Positions 26,588 through 34,344 of a stretch of DNA of 64,000 nucleotides are shown one piece after another (position 1 is the stretch's first letter; every line of letters starts with the position of its first letter). Under the pieces are notes generated by a model. It was not told the origin of the DNA, searched no databases, and worked only from the letters and a program-made list of their open reading frames with translations. Source of the DNA: Streptomonospora nanhaiensis (lineage in GTDB: Bacteria; Actinomycetota; Actinomycetes; Streptosporangiales; Streptosporangiaceae); assembly GCF_026642255.1 (NCBI RefSeq), contig NZ_CP113264.1, forward strand, positions 434,001 through 498,000, given 5' to 3'. Position numbers and translations under genes: made by a program.

Positions 26588-26601
26588 TCGAACCGGTTCG
26601 A
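26588..26601 (+). promoter_or_regulatory. LacI-type operator TCGAACCGGTTCGA
   Basis: A perfect 14-bp palindrome with central CG, typical of LacI-family operators, lies 18 bp before the TTG of the LacI gene. It belongs to the same motif (TCGAASCGSTTCGA) as the sites at 37069-37082 and 44079-44092, which implies autoregulation and a shared regulon. Confidence 0.75.
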
Positions 26602-26619
26602 CGATGGACGGGACGGCAC

Positions 26620-27603
26620 TTGCGGATCTCCGATGTGGCCCGGCACGCCGGAGTGTCGCCCAGCACGGTCTCCTACGTCCTCAGCGGCAAGCGTTCGATC
26701 TCCGAGGCCACCACGCGCCGGGTGCGGGAGAGCATCGACGCGCTCGGCTACCAGCCCCACGCCGGCGCCCGTTCGCTCGCCAGCCGCCGGAGCAACGTGA
26801 TCGCCCTGGTCATCCCGTTGCGCGAGGACGTCCACGTCCCCGTCGCGATGCGTTTCGCGGTCTCCGTGGTCACCGCGGCCCGCGCCTTCGACCACGACGT
26901 CCTCCTCCTCACCCAGGGGGAGGGGCCCGACGGGCTGCGCCGGGTCGCCGGCAGCGCGATGGTGGACGGCGTGATCGTCATGGACGTGGAGGCCGACGAC
27001 GCGCGCGTGCCCGTCCTGCGCTCCCTGGACCTGCCGTCCGTCCTGATCGGGGTCCCCGAGGACACCGAGGGTCTGACCTGCGTGGACCTGGACTTCGCGG
27101 CCGCCGGTGCGGCATGCGTGCACCATCTGGCGGACCTGGGACACACCGAGGTGGCGTTCGTCGGCCAGCCCCCATCGGTGTACGAGCGGCGCACGGGGTT
27201 CGCCGAGCGCACCGTCGCCGGGTTCGAGGAGGCGGCGGCCGAGCGCGGGGTCGTCGCCACCTCGCACCCCTGCTCCCCCGACACCGTCCGCGAGGTCGTC
27301 GGCACGCTGGTCGGGGAGCACCCCGGGGTCACCGGCCTCATCGTGCACAACGAACCCTCGGTGGGCCCGCTGCTCGAGGCGTTCGCGGAGCACGGGCGCA
27401 CCGTCCCGGGGCTGTCCGTCGTCGCCATCGGGCCGGTGCCGCCCGGAGTCCCGCCGCTGACCTCGGTGGACCTCCCCGCCGAGGAGGTCGGCGCCCGTGC
27501 CGTCGGCCTGCTCATGGACAAGATCGAGGGGCCCGCGCACCCGGGGGTGACCCTCCAGGTGCCGAGGCTGACCACGAGGCAGAGCACCGCGCCCCGGCCC
27601 TGA
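26620..27603 (+). CDS. LacI-family transcriptional regulator
   Basis: A 327-aa protein with a TTG start giving the canonical MRISDVARHAGVSPSTVSYVL HTH at the very N terminus. The hinge helix (RSLASRRS) is followed by a periplasmic-binding-type effector domain (NVIALVIPL, VDGVIVMDVEADD, HLGHTEVAFVG-like block). Its own operator is 18 bp upstream and variants of that site precede the GH74 and GH3 genes. The inferred role is a repressor of xyloglucan use, released by an imported oligosaccharide. A regulator-binding assay would be needed to exclude another LacI elsewhere. Confidence 0.88.
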   Translation: MRISDVARHAGVSPSTVSYVLSGKRSISEATTRRVRESIDALGYQPHAGARSLASRRSNVIALVIPLREDVHVPVAMRFAVSVVTAARAFDHDVLLLTQGEGPDGLRRVAGSAMVDGVIVMDVEADDARVPVLRSLDLPSVLIGVPEDTEGLTCVDLDFAAAGAACVHHLADLGHTEVAFVGQPPSVYERRTGFAERTVAGFEEAAAERGVVATSHPCSPDTVREVVGTLVGEHPGVTGLIVHNEPSVGPLLEAFAEHGRTVPGLSVVAIGPVPPGVPPLTSVDLPAEEVGARAVGLLMDKIEGPAHPGVTLQVPRLTTRQSTAPRP

Positions 27604-28016
27604 ACACCGCGCTCCCGCCCGGGGCAGAACGGCGCCGAACGGTGCGGGCCGACAATCCTTTCGGGTGAAAGGGGTCGGGCTCGCCGTCCCCGGCGCCGGG
27701 TGCCGATCAAACGCGGTCGGGGCATTGTGCGGATGGGGATGCCTGTTCGGTCACAGGATAGAGGAGAAAGGCGAGGGGGAGGCTGCTTTTCGTGGAAGAG
27801 GCGAAAAAAATCATGCCCCTTCGGATTCTCGCAGTTCAGGGAGTTCGGAAAAGAAGGAATGGTTCTCCCGTCCCTGCCCCGGCAATGCTTGGTGTCGGTA
27901 TTGGCCACTTTTGTTAACAGTGTGGGGGATGGGGACCTTTTCCGGCTGTGGGCCCCGGCCACGGCCCGGGCGATGCGGCAGCGGGGCCCGGTGGTACGTG
28001 TTCCCGCCCGGCGCGG
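27604..28016 (+). other. Intergenic region, lower GC, no gene seen
   Basis: A 413-bp gap between lacI and the convergent BldC-like gene. The middle (27740-27920) is noticeably AT-richer with runs of A. The frames that cross it lack codon bias and any recognisable product. No terminator hairpin or RNA fold was obvious. Confidence 0.4.
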
Positions 28017-28343
28017 TCAGCGGTGGCCGGTGCGCAGGGTTTCGATGAGGGCCGCGACGTGTCCGGCGTCGCCCACCGCCCCGACCTCCAGTGCGAGGGC
28101 GTGGACCTGCTCCAGGGCGCGGACGACCTCGCCGCTGCCCGTCCCCGCGTGCAGGACGTGGGTGATCTGCGACCTGGGGTAGCGGCGGTGTCCGCCCAGG
28201 GTCTTGACCGAGGACAGGCGGCCGTCCTTCTCCCAGCGGGCGACGGTCTTGGGGTCCACGCGGAACAGGCGGGCGACCTCGCCGGGCGTGAGGAGGTCCT
28301 CGGCGGTGTCCATGAGGTCGGGCAGGGACGAAGGGGCGGGCAC
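28017..28343 (-). CDS. BldC-like MerR-type DNA-binding protein
   Basis: A 108-aa protein. LLTPGEVARLFRVDPKTVARWEKDGRLSSVKTLGGHRRY is almost the BldC HTH (compare the 67-aa protein at 58623-58826). A 50-residue C-terminal helix (GEVVRALEQVHALALEVG) is not present in BldC. The start GTG 28343 follows AGGAG; ATG 28313 is a shorter alternative. It lies upstream of an anti-sigma-type HATPase and an XRE/DUF397 pair, so the block looks like a developmental-regulation cluster. Confidence 0.85.
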   Translation of the reverse strand: MPAPSSLPDLMDTAEDLLTPGEVARLFRVDPKTVARWEKDGRLSSVKTLGGHRRYPRSQITHVLHAGTGSGEVVRALEQVHALALEVGAVGDAGHVAALIETLRTGHR

Positions 28344-28456
28344 GGAGCGGTCTCCTCGGTCGGTGGGCGGTGCGGGTGCGGTTCCCGCGTCTGCGGGTGC
28401 GTCGGTGCGCGGGGATGCGGCGGCGGGGCCGTGGGGGCTCGACCGCCGCACCCGGC

Positions 28457-28939
28457 TCAGGGGGTCTCGACCACGGCGCGGATCGTGAGCGGGCCCATCG
28501 TGGTGCCCCGCCACTCCCACTCCCAGTCCCAGTACACGGTCAGCTCGTCGACCAGGCGCAGGCCGGCGAGCGGGGCCCGGCCGGGCTCTCCCAGGCGCGG
28601 ATACGGCACTTCCGCGCCGGGCCGGGGGCCGTCGTCCGTCACGCGCACGGTGAGCAGGAACGGGTTCTGGTCGATCACGATGCGTACGCTTCCGCCCGGT
28701 TCGCCGCTGAGGGAGTGGCGGTGGGCGTTCGAGACGAGGGCGGCCGTGACGCGTGCGACCCTGTCCGAGGCGGGGCCGAGGACGGTTCCGCGCACCCAGG
28801 AGTCCAGGGTCCGGTAGTCGGGTTCGGGGCCGAGGGCGATGCCGCTCCGGTGGCGCTCCTCGAAGCGGAGGCGGTGCGGGTACGGAACGGGTTCGGGGTC
28901 CGGGCCTGGAGGCGCCGGGGGTGCGGCGGCAGGCTGCAT
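28457..28939 (-). CDS. HATPase-domain (anti-sigma/RsbW-like) protein
   Basis: A 160-aa protein starting at ATG 28939 behind GAGGTGAG. The N box is ALVSNAHRHS and the G1-like box VTDDGPRPG, the minimal ATP-binding fold of anti-sigma kinases common in actinomycetes. Regions after the G1 box are short, and the Gly-rich lid is reduced to APLAGLRLVDELT. It may phosphorylate a STAS protein such as the one at 19010-19381, but that pairing is only inference. It is divergent from the XRE regulator at 29276. Confidence 0.8.
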   Translation of the reverse strand: MQPAAAPPAPPGPDPEPVPYPHRLRFEERHRSGIALGPEPDYRTLDSWVRGTVLGPASDRVARVTAALVSNAHRHSLSGEPGGSVRIVIDQNPFLLTVRVTDDGPRPGAEVPYPRLGEPGRAPLAGLRLVDELTVYWDWEWEWRGTTMGPLTIRAVVETP

Positions 28940-29275
28940 ACGTCTCACCTCGTGGTCTCTGTCATCAGGTGGGCCCTGGTCCCGGCGGCCGTCTGCGTCC
29001 CCGGCCTCCGGGCCAACTCGTGCCGGGGGGCCGCCCCACCCTGTTCCTCGGTGGACGAAGCGGCCCCGCGTGTCCGGTCCTTCCGGCTCGGATGCGCACC
29101 TCCCGACCGGTGGACGGGTGGCCGGGAGCACCCCGTGCCGCCGCATCGTGGCCGGTCCGGGCCCCTCCCGGCGACGACTCTTCCACTTGTGGCATTTCCT
29201 GGTCTACATTCATTAGGAAAGACGTTGCCTTTCGTATGCCGTGCGATGACAAACGATAATCCAGCGATATGAGCG

Positions 29276-30091
29276 ATGAGGTGTGGAGAAGTGGATTCCG
29301 CACGTGAGCGGTTCGGTCTACTGGTGCGCAAATACCGCCTGCAAGCAGGTATGACGCAACACGAACTGGCTCGGGCTGCCGTGATCGCCCAGAGTACGGT
29401 CAGCGAGTTGGAACGTGGTATCAAAGGGACACGGCGTGAGCAAGTGGTACGCATCGACAGGGCGCTTATCGCACACGACGTTCTCGTCAATTCCTGGGAC
29501 ACGGCCTTCTCGCCGTCCGGGATGAACACCTACTTCCGCGATGTCGCCGAGGCGGAGCAGGTCGCGGTGGAGATCCGGGAGTACGCGCTGGGGCTGGTTC
29601 CCGGCCTGTTCCAGGTGGCGGAGTACGCCCGGGCCGTCATCCAGATCGGCTCGCCGCACGCCTCCCCGGACGCCATCGAGCAGATCGTCGCGGCGCGGCT
29701 GAAACGGCAGGAGATCCTCAAGAGACCCCATCCCCCCAGGGTGACGGTGCTGTTGGACGAGACGCTGCTGCTCCGCCGCTTCTCGGACCCCGGCGTGATG
29801 CCGGCCCAGATCACCCATCTGATCAAGGCGTCGCACCGGCCCCGGATCACCCTCCAGGTCGTCCCGATGTGCACAGAGGGCCACGCCGGTCTGGGGGGCG
29901 CGTTTATGCTTAGTTCTGCCCCTGACCGTGGCACTTTCGCCTACGTCGAAGGCCACAAAGCGGGCATGTCCCTCAAGGAACCGGAGATCGTGGCCAGCTA
30001 CGACCGGACCTTCGCGGAGCTGAGGAGCGCCGCCCTGCCGGTTCCCGCATCACGGTCTCTGATGGAACAGATTCGAGGCGATAGCGCATGA
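29276..30091 (+). CDS. XRE-family HTH regulator with DUF5753
   Basis: A 271-aa protein. The HTH (LVRKYRLQAGMTQHELARAAVIAQSTVSELERG) is at 10-50 and the DUF5753 sensor domain fills 95-265 (EIREYALGLVPGLFQVAEYARAV, RVTVLLDETLLLR, LQVVPMCTEGHAGLGGAF). Proteins of this type act with a downstream DUF397 partner and control development and antibiotic production in streptomycetes. GTG 29291 is an alternative start. It overlaps the DUF397 gene by ATGA. A possible -10 GATAAT is at 29255-29260. Confidence 0.92.
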   Translation: MRCGEVDSARERFGLLVRKYRLQAGMTQHELARAAVIAQSTVSELERGIKGTRREQVVRIDRALIAHDVLVNSWDTAFSPSGMNTYFRDVAEAEQVAVEIREYALGLVPGLFQVAEYARAVIQIGSPHASPDAIEQIVAARLKRQEILKRPHPPRVTVLLDETLLLRRFSDPGVMPAQITHLIKASHRPRITLQVVPMCTEGHAGLGGAFMLSSAPDRGTFAYVEGHKAGMSLKEPEIVASYDRTFAELRSAALPVPASRSLMEQIRGDSA

Positions 30092-30348
30092 TGGGCCAGA
30101 GCTGGCAGAAGTCCAGTTACAGCAACGGCGACGGCGGGAACTGCGTGGAGGCACGCGTTCACGCGATGGGCGAGACCTGGAAGAAGTCCAGCTACGGCAA
30201 CGGCAACGGCGGCCACTGCGTGGAGGCCCGGACCGTTTCCGCCGCCTCGCGCGTGCTCCTGCGCGACACGCAGAACCGCGGGTCCGGCCACCTGTCGGTG
30301 CCGGTCCGCGAATGGGACGCACTGCGTCTCGCACTCAGCGGTCAGTAG
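30088..30348 (+). CDS. DUF397 protein with duplicated N-terminal motif
   Basis: An 86-aa protein. The DUF397 core is WKKSSYGNGNGGHCVEA followed by VLLRDTQNRGSGHLSVPVREWDAL. An extra copy of the first block, WQKSSYSNGDGGNCVEA, precedes it at residues 6-22, so the family's signature is duplicated in tandem. It is translationally coupled to the XRE/DUF5753 regulator and is presumably its small antagonist or partner. Other DUF397 proteins are about 60-70 aa with one motif. Confidence 0.88.
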   Translation: MMGQSWQKSSYSNGDGGNCVEARVHAMGETWKKSSYGNGNGGHCVEARTVSAASRVLLRDTQNRGSGHLSVPVREWDALRLALSGQ

Positions 30349-30362
30349 TCCCGCACACAGTT

Positions 30363-30395
30363 CCGCCCCCTGCCAGGGCTGTTGGCAGGGGGCGG
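30363..30395 (+). terminator. Hairpin terminator after DUF397 gene
   Basis: A 13-bp perfect stem (30363-30375 with 30383-30395) and 7-base loop lie 14 bp after the DUF397 stop. The remaining 220 bp up to xylA contain no gene. Confidence 0.65.
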
Positions 30396-30617
30396 TCGTG
30401 TTCTGCTCGACCAGGCTACCCGCAGGTCACCGCCTGTGCCGGTGACCAAAGTCCCCTCCCGGAGCGTCAGGGCGCGGTCGCTTCCCGTACTCGCCCGAGG
30501 TCACGCCGCCCCTCTGCCGGACGGCCGCCCCGGTCGGCCCGGTTCCACCGCGAACACCCGTCGGCCCGTCCGCGGCAGGAGCCCTCCGCGCTCCGCGGTG
30601 CCCGGCCCGGGGCCGCG

Positions 30618-31775
30618 TCAGCGGACGCCGAGGAGGTGCTCCAGGGCGAGCTGGTCCAGGCGCTCGAAGTGGTAACCGCGCTCCCCGACCTCCGCCAGGT
30701 CGATCTCCTCCGCCAGGACGTCGGCCAGGCTCTCCTCCCGGCCCAGCGTCGGCACCGACAGCTCCGGCACGCGCGAGGCCTCCAGTGCGGCCACGACCTC
30801 CGGGTCCGCGCGGAACGCCGCGGCCTTCTCCTTGAGGATCAGGTAGTTGCGCATGCACGCCGAGGCGGACTCCCACACCCCGCTCATGTCCTCGGTCCGG
30901 GGCGGCTTGAAGTCGAAGTGCCGGGGGCCCTCGTACCCGGCGCTCTCCAGCAGGTCCACGAGGAAGAACGCCTCCTTCACGTCCCCCGCGCCGAACCTCA
31001 GGTCCTGGTCGTACTTCACCCCGCGCTGCCCGTTGAGGTCGATGTGGAACAGCTTCCCGGCCCACAGCGCCTGGGCCACGCCGTGCGTGAAGTTCAGCCC
31101 GGCCATCTGCTCGTGTCCGACCTCCGGGTTCACGCCCACCATCTCCGGGTGCGCCAGCTCGTTGATGAACGCCAGCGCGTGCCCGACCGTCGGCAGCAGC
31201 ACGTCGCCGCGCGGCTCGTTCGGCTTGGGCTCGATCGCGAACCGCAGGTCGTAGCCCTGGTCGATGACGTATCCGCACAGGATGTCGAACGCCTCGCGCA
31301 GCCGGTCCAGGGCCGCGTGGTCGTTCTTGCCCGCCTCCGACTCCGCGCCGTCCATGCCGCCCCAGCACACGTAGGTCTCGGCGCCGAGGGACACCGCCAG
31401 GTCGATGTTGCGGATCACCTTGCGGATCGCGTACCGGCGCACGTCCCGGCTGTTGGAGGTGAACCCGCCGTCCCGGAAGACCGGGTGCGTGAACAGGTTC
31501 GTGGTCACCATCGGCACCGCGAGCCCGGTCTCCTCCAGCGCGGCCCGGAACCGCTTGAGGATCGCCTCGCGGTCGGAGTCCGAGCTCCCGGGCGGGACGA
31601 GGTCGTCGTCGTGGAACGTGATCCCGTGGGCGCCGAGGCCGGCGAGCGCGCGTACCGCGTCGGCGCCGTCGAGGGGGGGCCGCACCGCGTCGCCGAACGT
31701 GTTGACGCCGCGCCAGCCCACCGTCCACAGGCCGAAGGTGAACCTGTCCGCGGGCACGGGCCGGTAGTCGCTCAT
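30618..31775 (-). CDS. xylA: Xylose isomerase
   Basis: A 385-aa class I xylose isomerase of actinobacterial length. [23 protein letters not shown], the catalytic-His region [13 protein letters not shown], the metal ligands in [12 protein letters not shown] and [10 protein letters not shown], and [20 protein letters not shown] are intact. It interconverts D-xylose and D-xylulose, feeding the pentose phosphate pathway. ATG 31775 follows AGGAGAC. No xylB is adjacent. A palindromic operator immediately downstream of a TTGACA -35 controls it, and a related site stands before the sugar transporter at 43938. Confidence 0.95.
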   Translation of the reverse strand: MSDYRPVPADRFTFGLWTVGWRGVNTFGDAVRPPLDGADAVRALAGLGAHGITFHDDDLVPPGSSDSDREAILKRFRAALEETGLAVPMVTTNLFTHPVFRDGGFTSNSRDVRRYAIRKVIRNIDLAVSLGAETYVCWGGMDGAESEAGKNDHAALDRLREAFDILCGYVIDQGYDLRFAIEPKPNEPRGDVLLPTVGHALAFINELAHPEMVGVNPEVGHEQMAGLNFTHGVAQALWAGKLFHIDLNGQRGVKYDQDLRFGAGDVKEAFFLVDLLESAGYEGPRHFDFKPPRTEDMSGVWESASACMRNYLILKEKAAAFRADPEVVAALEASRVPELSVPTLGREESLADVLAEEIDLAEVGERGYHFERLDQLALEHLLGVR

Positions 31776-31810
31776 GACGTGTCTCCTGGGGGTAGGGGCC
31801 TCCGATCAGT

Positions 31811-31837
31811 TTGTCTAGACAGACAACTAAATGTCAA
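31811..31837 (-). promoter_or_regulatory. xylA promoter and TTGTCT-N4-AGACAA operator
   Basis: Reading toward xylA, a perfect -35 TTGACA (31837-31832) is followed at once by the inverted repeat TTGTCT-AGAC-AGACAA (31811-31826, as read on +). The 12-mer GTTTGTCTAGAC (31809-31820) recurs with one mismatch, in reverse orientation, at 44019-44030. A repressor, perhaps the ROK protein at 47147-48421, would block the promoter here. Confidence 0.6.
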
Positions 31838-31978
31838 CGGTGCGGCGGTCCGGTGTCGGGGGCCCTGTGCGGTCCGGTGGCGGGGACCCGCCCCGCCCGG
31901 CCGGGTTCCGGACCCGTTCCCGCCGTGGGCCGGTGCGGGGCGGGGGCGGCGCCGGGGCGCGGTCCCGCCCCGCACCGG

Positions 31979-34243
31979 TCAGCCGGTGACCGGATGCCCG
32001 CGCAGGACGGCGACCCCGCCCCCCGGCAGGTTCAACCCCTTCGCCGACGCACCCGACAGCAGGTCCACGGCGTCCGGCCCCAACCCCAGCCGGGCCGGGT
32101 CGATGCGCCGGGGCCGGTCGTCGTGGTTGGTCACGAACACCCACGCCCCGTCCGGGCCGACCCGGCGCACCACGTCCAACCCGTCCTCGGGGAACGGGCC
32201 CGTGCCCGCCGCCTCGGAGACCACCCGGCCCAACCCGCGGTCCGAGAGCCGGGCCGACACGTACCAGGCCTCACCGGCCCCGTAGCGCCGCCGCGTCACG
32301 GCCGGGAACCCGTCCAGGGGCCCGCCCGCGTACCTGGCCACGGCCTCCGCCCCGGCCAGGTGGACGTGCTCGCTCCACGTCGTCACCTCCTCGCGGACCA
32401 TCCCCAGGTCCATGCCGACCGTCTCCCCGGCGAACATCGGGTACATCTCCTCCACCCGCACCCCCAGCAGGTCCCGCAGCGCCCCCGGGTACCCGCCGGT
32501 CCGCACCGTCCCGGAGGGGTCGGCGAGCCCGCTCAGGTAGGTCACCACGAGGGTCCCGCCACCCTCGGTGTAGCGCGCCAACCGCTCCGCGGCCGCGTCC
32601 GACAGCAGGTACAGGGCGGGGACCACCAGCAGCGGGACCCGGGGCAGCTCCCGGTCGGGGCGCACGAAGTCCACCGTGCGGCCCGACCGCCACAGCACCC
32701 GGTGCACCTGGCGCACCGACTCCAGGTAGTCCACGCTCCGGGAGGGCAGCGACGGGCTTCCCAGCGCCCACCAGGACTCCGGGTCCCAGGTGACGGCGGC
32801 GTCCGCGACCACCTCCGCCTCGCTCGCCTCAGCCACACGGGGCAACAGGCTTCCCAGCTCGCACACCTCGCGGAAGATCCGCGAGTCCGGGCCGGCGTGC
32901 GGCACCATCCCCGAGTGCCACTGCTCCGCGCCGCCCCGGGAGGCCCGCCACTGGAAGAACATCGCCCCCCGCGACCCCCGCGCCACGTGCGCCAGGCTGT
33001 GCCGCACCGTCTCGCCGGGGCTCTTCGGGCGGGTCAGCTCGCCCGTGTAGGTCACACCCGCCGCCTGCTCCATCAGCAGCCACGGCCTGCCCCCTCCCGG
33101 GACCCGGGCCGCCCACGAGCGCGCCAGGTCGGCCGCGAACGCGGTCTGCTCCGCGCCGCCCTGCCCCGTCAGGCTGGGGTAGTCGTCCACCGCCACCAGG
33201 TCCAGGTGCTCCGCCCAGCGCCACGGGTCCACCGGCACCCAGTCCCCGAACGCCAGGTTCGTGGTCACCGGCACGTCCGGGCGCACCTCGCGCAGCACGT
33301 CGCGCTGGTCGAGGAAGTGGTCGAGCATCTCGTCGGACAGGAACCGCCGGAAGTCCAGCACGTGCGCCGGGTTCGGCAGGTACTGCGTGGCGCGCGGCGG
33401 CAGGATCTGCTCCCACTCCGAGTAGTGCTGGCTCCAGAACGCCGTCGTCCACGCCTCGTTGAGCCTTCCCAGGTCGTGGTGGTGCCTGCGCAGCCAGTCG
33501 CGGAACGCCCGCGCGGTGTGGTCCGAGTGCGACCACGACCCGTACTCGTTGTGGACGTGCCACATCCGCAGCGCAGGATGGCCCGCGTACCTCTCCGCCA
33601 GGGCGCGCGCGATCCGTGCCGAAGCCTCCCTGTAGGCCGGGGCGCACACGTCGTAGGTGTCGCGGCTGCCGTGCGTGAGCCGGGTGCCGTCGGCGGTCAC
33701 CGGCATCGCGTCGGGGTACGCGAGGGTGAACCACGGCGGGGGGGACGCGGTCGGCGTGGCCAGCGCGACGCCGATCCCGGCCTCGCCGAGCCTGTCCATG
33801 GTCCGGTCCAGCCACTCGAACCGGTACTCGCCCTCGCGGGGTTCGAGGAGGCCCCAGGAGAAGACGCCCACCGTCACCAGGTTGACCCCGGCGCGGAGCA
33901 TCAGGTCGACGTCCTCCTCCCGGACCTTCTCGGGCCACTGCTCCGGGTTGTAGTCGCCGCCGAACCACAGCGGGGACGACGGGGCGGCACGGAAGACCGG
34001 GGCGGAGGGCGCGCCGGGAGAGGCCGCGGGCCGGGCCGGGGGCGCCACGGGGGGTGTGACGGGCGGGGTCGTGGGCGGCGCGGCCGCGGGCCGGGAGGAG
34101 GGAGGGACCGCGGCCGCCGGGGCGGGGGGCTGCGCGGCGGGAGGCGTTGCGGGCGGGGTGGAGGGCGGTGCCGGCGGCGGGGCCCCGTGCGGGCTTCCCG
34201 CCGGGTCGGGGCGGTCCGGGGGAGGCGACGGCGGGGTGGGCAT
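31979..34243 (-). CDS. GH42 beta-galactosidase with Pro/Ala-rich N-terminal extension
   Basis: A 754-aa protein from ATG 34243 behind GGAGGAG. The catalytic domain begins near residue 90 (PLWFGGDYNPEQWPE). The acid/base Glu233 lies in WHVHNEYG and the nucleophile Glu392 in LLMEQAAG. The trimerisation and C-terminal beta domains follow normally. Residues 1-88 are a low-complexity Pro/Ala/Ser tract absent from typical GH42 enzymes. No signal peptide is seen, so it is probably cytoplasmic and removes terminal galactose from imported oligosaccharides. It is divergent from the GH95 gene. Confidence 0.92.
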   Translation of the reverse strand: MPTPPSPPPDRPDPAGSPHGAPPPAPPSTPPATPPAAQPPAPAAAVPPSSRPAAAPPTTPPVTPPVAPPARPAASPGAPSAPVFRAAPSSPLWFGGDYNPEQWPEKVREEDVDLMLRAGVNLVTVGVFSWGLLEPREGEYRFEWLDRTMDRLGEAGIGVALATPTASPPPWFTLAYPDAMPVTADGTRLTHGSRDTYDVCAPAYREASARIARALAERYAGHPALRMWHVHNEYGSWSHSDHTARAFRDWLRRHHHDLGRLNEAWTTAFWSQHYSEWEQILPPRATQYLPNPAHVLDFRRFLSDEMLDHFLDQRDVLREVRPDVPVTTNLAFGDWVPVDPWRWAEHLDLVAVDDYPSLTGQGGAEQTAFAADLARSWAARVPGGGRPWLLMEQAAGVTYTGELTRPKSPGETVRHSLAHVARGSRGAMFFQWRASRGGAEQWHSGMVPHAGPDSRIFREVCELGSLLPRVAEASEAEVVADAAVTWDPESWWALGSPSLPSRSVDYLESVRQVHRVLWRSGRTVDFVRPDRELPRVPLLVVPALYLLSDAAAERLARYTEGGGTLVVTYLSGLADPSGTVRTGGYPGALRDLLGVRVEEMYPMFAGETVGMDLGMVREEVTTWSEHVHLAGAEAVARYAGGPLDGFPAVTRRRYGAGEAWYVSARLSDRGLGRVVSEAAGTGPFPEDGLDVVRRVGPDGAWVFVTNHDDRPRRIDPARLGLGPDAVDLLSGASAKGLNLPGGGVAVLRGHPVTG

Positions 34244-34295
34244 GGGGGCTCCTCCTAGGGTGGGCGCGGGCCGGTTCGGCGCGTGGGCCAACAAA

Positions 34296-34307
34296 GTATG
34301 GCGATAC
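34296..34307 (+). promoter_or_regulatory. Candidate operator between GH42 and GH95 genes
   Basis: GTATGGCGATAC is a near-perfect 12-bp palindrome (one mismatched pair near the centre) in the 101-bp divergent region. It differs from both other operator motifs of the locus. Weak evidence on its own. Confidence 0.3.
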
Positions 34308-34344
34308 CGCGTCCCCCGGCGACACCCCCACGCGAGGAGCCCGC

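Noticed and set aside
26588-26601. Reading TCGAACCGGTTCGA as a LexA box
   Set aside because: The LexA box needs four bases between TCGAAC and GTTCGA. Here there are two, and the site matches the two other LacI-type sites of the locus.
27665-28182. Two overlapping open frames after lacI
   Set aside because: Codon bias is absent over the AT-rich part, and the 3' parts are antisense to the BldC-like gene.
30312-32285. 657-codon frame opposite xylA
   Set aside because: Antisense shadow of xylose isomerase.
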